Origin: Frondihabitans sp.
GTDB taxonomy: Bacteria > Actinomycetota > Actinomycetes > Actinomycetales > Microbacteriaceae
DNA: 11,583 nucleotides
Assembly: GCA_025464735.1 (NCBI GenBank)
Contig: JAODMX010000045.1
Span: 1-11,583 of the forward strand
Reading direction: 5' to 3'
The position numbers were made by a program, and so were the translations under genes. Each line of letters opens with the position of its first letter. The stretch's first letter is position 1. Below are positions 1 through 4,334 of this stretch, in pieces. The notes under the pieces are model-generated. The model was not told the origin of the DNA and did no database searches. It was given only the letters and a program-made list of their open reading frames with translations.

Positions 1-1757
1 TCGATGACCTGCTTGCACTTGCCCTGTTGGCCGGCGAGCTTCTGGCCATCGGGCCCGATGACCGAGTCGATGAAGATCGGCGAGCAGTAGATGCCGTTGT
101 TGGCGATCGCGGCAAAGGCCGAGGCCATCGTCAGCGGCGCAATGGTGTCTGCGGCGCCGATCACCGACGACGGGTAGGCGTGGAGCTCGCCACCCTCGGC
201 CGGATGCACCCCCATCGACTTCGCGACGTCGCGAATATCACAGAGATCGAGTTTCTGTGCCATTGCCACGTACGCCGTGTTGATCGACGCGGCAGTCGCC
301 TGCTTCGCAGTGACCCAACCGGGGTTGCCGCCGGTGTCGTTCTGCGGCGTGAACTTTGTGTACTCCGGCGCACCGCAGATGGTCATGGGCGAGAAGTTTC
401 GCGGGGTTGCGTTGACCCATTCGGTCAGTCGGTGCCCCTTCGAGAGCCAGTCGATGAGCGTGAACGGCTTGTACGTGGATCCTGCTTGAAAGCCGTTTGA
501 CTCTCCGAGACTCTTGTCGACGGCGTAGTTGACGGCCGATGTGGTCGGCCCGCCGCCCGCCTCGGTGTTGTCGAAGTCTTTGTTCTGGGTGAGCACGATG
601 ACGCGGCCGGTCTTGGCCTCGACCGAGACGACGACCCCGCCGAGGTTGTAGCGCGTCTCGGTAGTTGGTGCGTAGGTCGAGACCTGGTCTTTCGCGGTGG
701 CGTTCAGGTCAAGGTCGAGGGTCGTGTGAACTTCGTAGCCGCCGATTCGCCAATTGCGCTCGCGCTCTTCGGCCGTCTTGCCCAGGGCGGGCAGAGTCGT
801 CACCGAGCGTCGGATCAGGTCGCACCACTGCTGCGCACCGCGTTCGGTGACGGCCATGCACCCTTGCGTCGCCGGCTGGAGGTGGATGTAGGAGCCGACG
901 GAAGTCGCCACCGCGGCGTTGCGGGCTGCCTGGTCGATCTTCTTCTCGCGCAGCATGCTGTCGAGAATGACGTCGCGCCGCGCCTTGTTGGCGGCGTAGT
1001 GGGAGCTCGAGCCGAGATTGCGCGAGTCGGGATATTGGACGATCGCGATCAAGCTCGCCGCCTCCACAGGCGAGAGGTCGGAAGCCGGCTTGCCGTAGTA
1101 GTGCTGTGACGCGGCCTCGACTCCGTAGGTCTGGTCTCCGAAGTAGGCGATGTTGAGATAGGCGACGAGGATCTCGTCTTTCGAATAGTGCTTCTCGAGG
1201 CCGAGAGCGAACTTCATCTCGGCGACCTTGCGCCCGATGCTTTCGTCGGTCGCTTTCTTGTACGCGGCCGTGCGCTCCTTCGCATCGTCGATGGAGAGCG
1301 ACCGGGCGACGAGGATGTTGCGGACGAGCTGCATCGTCAGCGTCGAGCCGCCGCCCGTCGCGCCGAGGTCGTTGTTGCGCAAGCTGCCGATGCCGGCACG
1401 CGCCATCGACTTCGTGTCGACGCCCCCGTGAGTGTAGAAGCGGTGGTCTTCCCCGGACACGACGGCGTTCTTGAGATTCTTCGAGATCTTGTCGCTCGGA
1501 AGCGAGACGCGGTTCTGGTCGTACAGAGTCGCGAACGGGACCTGTTGGCCGCCTCGGTTCGCGTAGAGGACGTTGCGCTGCTGAAGCTTGCCCACCTCGA
1601 TGAGTTCGGGAAGCTGGTCGAAGGCTTGGACGGCGGTCCGCCCCGCCACCCCTGCGACGGCTACCACCGGTGTGACTGCGACAGCGACGAGAAGCCCGGC
1701 GACGACGCTGAGCGCGGTGAAGCCCACAACCGCGGCACCCTTGTTTTTCAGACCCAT
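1..1757 (-). CDS. Class A penicillin-binding protein (bifunctional transglycosylase/transpeptidase), C-terminus cut by window edge
   Basis: This enzyme polymerises lipid II glycan strands and cross-links their peptides on the outer face of the membrane. I translated the minus strand by hand; 585 residues are visible and the frame runs off the left edge. A short cytoplasmic head and one membrane segment (about residues 8-38) come first. The GT51 transglycosylase domain follows: EDHRFYTHGG (E103 likely catalytic), GGGSTLTMQLVRN (136-147), RKVAEMKFALGLE with second glutamate E180, and ILVAYLN. The transpeptidase domain has STYK at 427-430 (S427 nucleophile) and SIN at 491-493. The KTG box and any C-terminal extension lie outside the window. 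ATG 1757 is chosen because the membrane anchor follows it directly and a TACCAT box sits 6 nt upstream; GAGG is very close to the ATG, so ribosome binding may be weak. The family call is secure; the exact paralogue (ponA/pbp1-like) is not. Confidence 0.95.
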   Translation of the reverse strand, partial: MGLKNKGAAVVGFTALSVVAGLLVAVAVTPVVAVAGVAGRTAVQAFDQLPELIEVGKLQQRNVLYANRGGQQVPFATLYDQNRVSLPSDKISKNLKNAVVSGEDHRFYTHGGVDTKSMARAGIGSLRNNDLGATGGGSTLTMQLVRNILVARSLSIDDAKERTAAYKKATDESIGRKVAEMKFALGLEKHYSKDEILVAYLNIAYFGDQTYGVEAASQHYYGKPASDLSPVEAASLIAIVQYPDSRNLGSSSHYAANKARRDVILDSMLREKKIDQAARNAAVATSVGSYIHLQPATQGCMAVTERGAQQWCDLIRRSVTTLPALGKTAEERERNWRIGGYEVHTTLDLDLNATAKDQVSTYAPTTETRYNLGGVVVSVEAKTGRVIVLTQNKDFDNTEAGGGPTTSAVNYAVDKSLGESNGFQAGSTYKPFTLIDWLSKGHRLTEWVNATPRNFSPMTICGAPEYTKFTPQNDTGGNPGWVTAKQATAASINTAYVAMAQKLDLCDIRDVAKSMGVHPAEGGELHAYPSSVIGAADTIAPLTMASAFAAIANNGIYCSPIFIDSVIGPDGQKLAGQQGKCKQVI

Positions 1758-1763
1758 AACCTC

Positions 1764-1769
1764 ATGGTA
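1764..1769 (-). promoter_or_regulatory. Candidate -10 box of the PBP gene (leaderless geometry)
   Basis: On the minus strand TACCAT is followed by six bases (GAGGTT) and then the ATG at 1757. TANNNT with a start site 6-7 nt downstream is the usual actinobacterial sigma-70 type -10 element, so transcription would begin at or next to the start codon. No good -35 hexamer is seen 16-18 bp upstream. The GAGG inside the spacer could instead be a tightly spaced Shine-Dalgarno. Confidence 0.5.
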
Positions 1770-1809
1770 TGTCACGCATGAGATGAAACGCTAAGGATTC
1801 ACACCCTGT

Positions 1810-1827
1810 GGATGACCGAAGTCACCC
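1810..1827 (-). terminator. C(UUCG)G-capped hairpin after the hydrolase gene
   Basis: Read on the minus strand, GGGTGAC-TTCG-GTCATCC folds into a 7-bp stem (one G-U pair) closed by a C(UUCG)G tetraloop, one of the most stable RNA loops known. It lies 27 nt past the hydrolase stop and upstream of the PBP -10 box. On the plus strand the wobble pair becomes an A-C mismatch, so the structure favours minus-strand RNA. There is no U-tract, so termination is inference; it could also be a 3'-end stabiliser. Confidence 0.5.
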
Positions 1828-1854
1828 CGCAGGATGATTTCTCGAGCGGCTGCG

Positions 1855-2670
1855 TTAGAGCCCGTGCGTGGCCAGCCACCCCGTGAGAATTCGAGCGAAC
1901 TCCTCGGGGCGTTCGACGCTCGGCAGATGAGCCGAGTCGGGGAACGTCGCCCCGGAGGAGTCCGGTACGGTCGACAGAAGATACTCGGTTGCGGCGAGCT
2001 CCGCCGAGAGGTCGTGCTCGCCGATCACGAAGAGCGAGGGCACCTCGATGTCCACTGTGCGGTCGTAAGCGGGTGGCTCGATCGGCGTCGGCGTCGGCGC
2101 GTCGCTCAGATGTCGCACGTTCTCGGCGTTGAGCGCGTAAGCGGTTTCAAGGAACGCCGGATCCAGCTCCAAGACGTCCCGGGTCGGCCCGGCCGCCCAG
2201 AGCTCGGCTTCGAGGCGGTTCAGCTTCGATTGCTCGCCGGCCGCAAGGAGACCGTCGAGCAGGTCGAACAGCTCGTTCTCTCTTTCGGTCATCTCGACGT
2301 CTGGGAACCCGCTCGGATTGGATCCGATGGTCACCAGGCCCGTGACCTGCTCGGGATGCTCCACCGCGGTGTCGATGGCGATACGCCCTCCGCGGGAGGC
2401 TCCGACCAGCGTCGCCTTCTCGATTCCTGCCGCATCCATGACCGCGAGGAGGTCGTCGACGTCGGAGAATACGACGTCCTCTGTCTCAGTGCGCCCGAAC
2501 CCGCGGGTGTCGTAGCGGAGCACGCGATGGTCGGGAGTCAGCGAGTCGACAAGGGGATCCCACATACGAGACGTGGCAACGCCGGCGTGGATCAGCACGA
2601 CCGCGGGATGCTCGCTCGAGCCCTGCGCATCCGAGTAGAACGAGCCGCCGTTGAAGTTCACCTGAGACAT
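1855..2670 (-). CDS. Alpha/beta hydrolase family protein
   Basis: This is a soluble 271-residue alpha/beta hydrolase of unknown substrate. The sequence shows the oxyanion-hole region LIHAG (26-30), the RYDTRGFGRT stretch after strand 4 (52-61), the nucleophile elbow GASRGG with Ser92, a cap region rich in Glu/Leu (about 125-200), the acid in GEHD (Asp220) and the catalytic histidine in SAHLP (His248). The triad Ser92-Asp220-His248 is complete, so an active esterase, lactonase or related enzyme is expected; haloperoxidase-like or 3-oxoadipate enol-lactonase-like relatives share this layout. There is no signal peptide, so it should be cytoplasmic. The gene starts 29 bp after the xthA stop and may be cotranscribed with it, although a TAGGTT box 6 nt before its ATG suggests a promoter of its own. 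The substrate cannot be read from the sequence. Confidence 0.9.
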   Translation of the reverse strand: MSQVNFNGGSFYSDAQGSSEHPAVVLIHAGVATSRMWDPLVDSLTPDHRVLRYDTRGFGRTETEDVVFSDVDDLLAVMDAAGIEKATLVGASRGGRIAIDTAVEHPEQVTGLVTIGSNPSGFPDVEMTERENELFDLLDGLLAAGEQSKLNRLEAELWAAGPTRDVLELDPAFLETAYALNAENVRHLSDAPTPTPIEPPAYDRTVDIEVPSLFVIGEHDLSAELAATEYLLSTVPDSSGATFPDSAHLPSVERPEEFARILTGWLATHGL

Positions 2671-2676
2671 GCCCTG

Positions 2677-2682
2677 AACCTA
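2677..2682 (-). promoter_or_regulatory. Candidate -10 box of the hydrolase gene (leaderless geometry)
   Basis: TAGGTT on the minus strand is followed by six bases (CAGGGC) and the ATG at 2670. A weak -35-like TTCTGA (2700-2705, 17-bp spacer) overlaps the xthA stop codon. The spacer also contains AGGG, so weak Shine-Dalgarno use is the alternative reading. Confidence 0.4.
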
Positions 2683-2699
2683 CCCAACGGAGGCCGGGA

Positions 2700-3539
2700 T
2701 CAGAAGATCATCGGACGATCGTCGTCGTCGCCACCGTCGACGTCGAGGTCGACGACCACCGGCACGTGGTCGCTCGGCGCATCGCCCTTGCGTTCGTTCC
2801 GGTCGATCCGGGCGCTCGTGACGAGATCGGCGAACGACTCGCTGCCCAGGATGAAGTCGATCCTCATCCCCTCATTGCGCGGAAAGCGCAGTTGCTTGTA
2901 ATCCCAGTAGGTGTAGCCCTCGGGAAGCCGGGGCCGCACGACGTCCTGCAGAAGACCCGGCTCCTGAAACGCGGCGAAGGCCGCTCGCTCAGGCGGGCTG
3001 GTGTGCGTGTGACCTTCGAAGACCGCAGGATCCCACACATCGGTATCGAGGGGAGCCACGTTCCAGTCCCCCATCAATGCCAGCGGAAGCTCGGGTGCGT
3101 CGGCGAGCCAGCCCCGGGTCTCCTCCTGCAGCTTCGCGAGCCAGTCGAGCTTGTAGGCGTAGTGCGGGTCGTCGAGCTCGCGGCCGTTCGGCACGTAGAG
3201 GCTCCAGAGTCGGACGCCGTCCACGGTCACGCCGATCGCTCTCGCCTCTTTCGGGGCATCCTCCGACTCAACACCCTTGGCGAAGCCGGGCTGCGTCGGG
3301 AACGTGATCTCCACGTCGTCCATCGGCAGGCGGCTGGCGAACGCGACGCCGTTCCACTGGCTGAGGCCGTGTAGCTCGATGTCGTAGCCGGCGTCGTGGA
3401 AGAGGTCGTACGGGAACTGCTCGGGCTTGCACTTGATCTCTTGCATGCCCAGCACATCGACGTCCTCGCGCACGAGCCAGTCGACGACGCGGCCCGCTCG
3501 GGCGCGGATGGAGTTGACGTTCCAGGTGGCGACTCGCAT
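2700..3539 (-). CDS. xthA: Exodeoxyribonuclease III / AP endonuclease (EEP family)
   Basis: This Mg2+-dependent 3'-5' exonuclease and apurinic/apyrimidinic endonuclease acts in base excision repair in the cytoplasm. The 279-residue protein covers the full family length. It has the family landmarks in order: ATWNVNS with Asn7, MQEIK with Glu34, YVPNG (115-119, Tyr115), GDWNVAP with Asp158 and Asn160, RIDFIL with Asp228, and SDHVPV with Asp257-His258. All expected metal and catalytic residues are present. The C-terminus carries a short acidic tail (GGDDDD, about 269-274) after the fold ends. The gene is divergent from pyrE and leads the minus-strand cluster. Its ATG at 3539 opens directly on the first beta strand (MRVATWNVNS), and a TAGCGT box 6 nt upstream supports this start. 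Alternative name: exoA. Confidence 0.96.
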   Translation of the reverse strand: MRVATWNVNSIRARAGRVVDWLVREDVDVLGMQEIKCKPEQFPYDLFHDAGYDIELHGLSQWNGVAFASRLPMDDVEITFPTQPGFAKGVESEDAPKEARAIGVTVDGVRLWSLYVPNGRELDDPHYAYKLDWLAKLQEETRGWLADAPELPLALMGDWNVAPLDTDVWDPAVFEGHTHTSPPERAAFAAFQEPGLLQDVVRPRLPEGYTYWDYKQLRFPRNEGMRIDFILGSESFADLVTSARIDRNERKGDAPSDHVPVVVDLDVDGGDDDDRPMIF

Positions 3540-3545
3540 GGTTCC

Positions 3546-3551
3546 ACGCTA
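3546..3551 (-). promoter_or_regulatory. Candidate -10 box of xthA (leaderless geometry)
   Basis: On the minus strand TAGCGT is followed by six bases (GGAACC) and the ATG at 3539. No Shine-Dalgarno fits the six-base gap well, which favours a leaderless transcript. The -35 position is G/C-rich and does not match TTGACA. Confidence 0.5.
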
Positions 3552-3592
3552 GCGGGCCAGGGCGGGGTGGGGCCCCTCTGTCGTGCCGCGTG

Positions 3593-3705
3593 CTCAGGCC
3601 TGAGTTGCGCAGATGAGGACGAAGTCCCCCAAAAACGTGCTCACGTCAGGATCCCGCCACCGAATCGAACCCGAAATCAGGACGCCGCCGCCGGCTCTCC
3701 TGATT
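3593..3705. repeat. Cluster of TCAGG(A)-type palindromic and direct repeats in the xthA-pyrE divergent region
   Basis: The 243-bp gap between xthA and pyrE (3540-3782) has no convincing gene but is structured. It holds a perfect 12-bp palindrome CTCAGGCCTGAG (3593-3604). It also holds two 17-bp direct copies starting TCAGGA (3646-3662 and 3677-3693; 14 of 17 bases identical, 31 bp apart). Finally, an 8-bp perfect inverted repeat AATCAGGA/TCCTGATT (3675-3682 and 3698-3705) is separated by 15 G/C-rich bases. The shared core TCAGG/CCTGA recurs in both orientations. It could be a regulator binding array for pyrE and/or xthA, or a structured RNA element. The function is unknown. Confidence 0.55.
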
Positions 3706-3747
3706 CACGAGCCGATGATGCCGGCGTTGGCGCCTGTGGAGAACCGG

Positions 3748-3776
3748 TTCACGCCGCGATTCGGGCCGGGTACCAT
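3748..3776 (+). promoter_or_regulatory. pyrE promoter, predicted to give a leaderless mRNA
   Basis: The -35 element TTCACG (3748-3753) is followed by a 17-bp spacer and a -10 element TACCAT (3771-3776). Six bases later comes GTG at 3783, placing the transcription start at the start codon itself. There is no Shine-Dalgarno before the GTG. With this start, leader-based control such as PyrR attenuation would be impossible for pyrE, so any regulation should act at the DNA, for example on the repeat cluster just upstream. Confidence 0.6.
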
Positions 3777-3782
3777 GTGGGC

Positions 3783-4334
3783 GTGACCGACGCACGCCAG
3801 CAGCTCATCGACTACATCAGCGAACTCGCCGTCTTCCATGGCGATTTCACGCTGACCAGCGGCAAAAAAGCGACGTACTACGTCGACCTCCGCAAGGTCA
3901 GCCTCGACCACCGGGTTGCGCCGCTGATCGGTCAGGTCATGGTCGACCTGATCAAAGACGTCCCCGACGTCTTCGCTGTCGGAGGCCTGACGATGGGCGC
4001 TGACCCGATCGCGGCCGCCGTCCTGCACCAGGGTGTCGCCCTCGGCGCGACGTACGATGCCTTCGTCGTTCGCAAGGAGCCCAAAGACCACGGCCGCGGC
4101 CGGCAGGTGGAGGGCCCCGAGCTCGAAGGCAAGCGCGTGATCGTGCTCGAGGACACGTCCACGACGGGTGGCTCGCCGCTTAAGGCGATCGAGGCCCTCA
4201 AGAAGGTGGGTGCCGAAGTCGTCGGCGTAGCCGTTGTCGTTGACCGTTCGACCGGTGCCCGGGAGGTCATCGAGAAGGCCGGCTACCCCTACTTCGCTGC
4301 GATCAGCTTGGAAGATCTCGGGCTGGAGTCGTGA
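3783..4334 (+). CDS. pyrE: Orotate phosphoribosyltransferase
   Basis: OPRT converts orotate and PRPP to orotidine 5'-monophosphate and pyrophosphate, the fifth step of de novo pyrimidine synthesis, in the cytoplasm. The 183-residue product has normal length for the short actinobacterial type. LTSGKKATYYVDLR (24-37) is the N-terminal substrate segment. VRKEPKDHG (97-105) is the flexible catalytic loop with its Lys and His residues. VIVLEDTSTTGGS (119-131) is the PRPP-binding signature. GTG 3783 is chosen over the in-frame GTG 3777 because the protein then begins at the usual MTDARQQLIDYI stretch and the promoter places the start site there; the open frame further upstream is G/C-rich non-coding sequence. 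Its TGA overlaps the next start codon by 4 bp (GTGA), so the downstream membrane protein is probably translationally coupled. Confidence 0.95.
   Translation: MTDARQQLIDYISELAVFHGDFTLTSGKKATYYVDLRKVSLDHRVAPLIGQVMVDLIKDVPDVFAVGGLTMGADPIAAAVLHQGVALGATYDAFVVRKEPKDHGRGRQVEGPELEGKRVIVLEDTSTTGGSPLKAIEALKKVGAEVVGVAVVVDRSTGAREVIEKAGYPYFAAISLEDLGLES

Noticed and set aside
1188..1781. 197-codon plus-strand open frame at the PBP 5' end
   Set aside because: It is antisense to clear transglycosylase motifs and has no domain of its own.
1834..2901. 355-codon plus-strand open frame
   Set aside because: It lies antisense to the hydrolase and xthA, which have complete catalytic motifs; it has no recognisable domain and arises from G/C-rich codon structure.
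3660..3680. GGTTCGATTC on the minus strand, resembling a tRNA T-loop
   Set aside because: The flanking bases do not form a T-stem and no acceptor, anticodon or D-arm can be built around it.
3396..3782. Long N-terminal extension of pyrE in the same open frame
   Set aside because: The extra 129 residues run through the promoter and into xthA antisense, look nothing like OPRT, and the family N-terminus begins at 3783.
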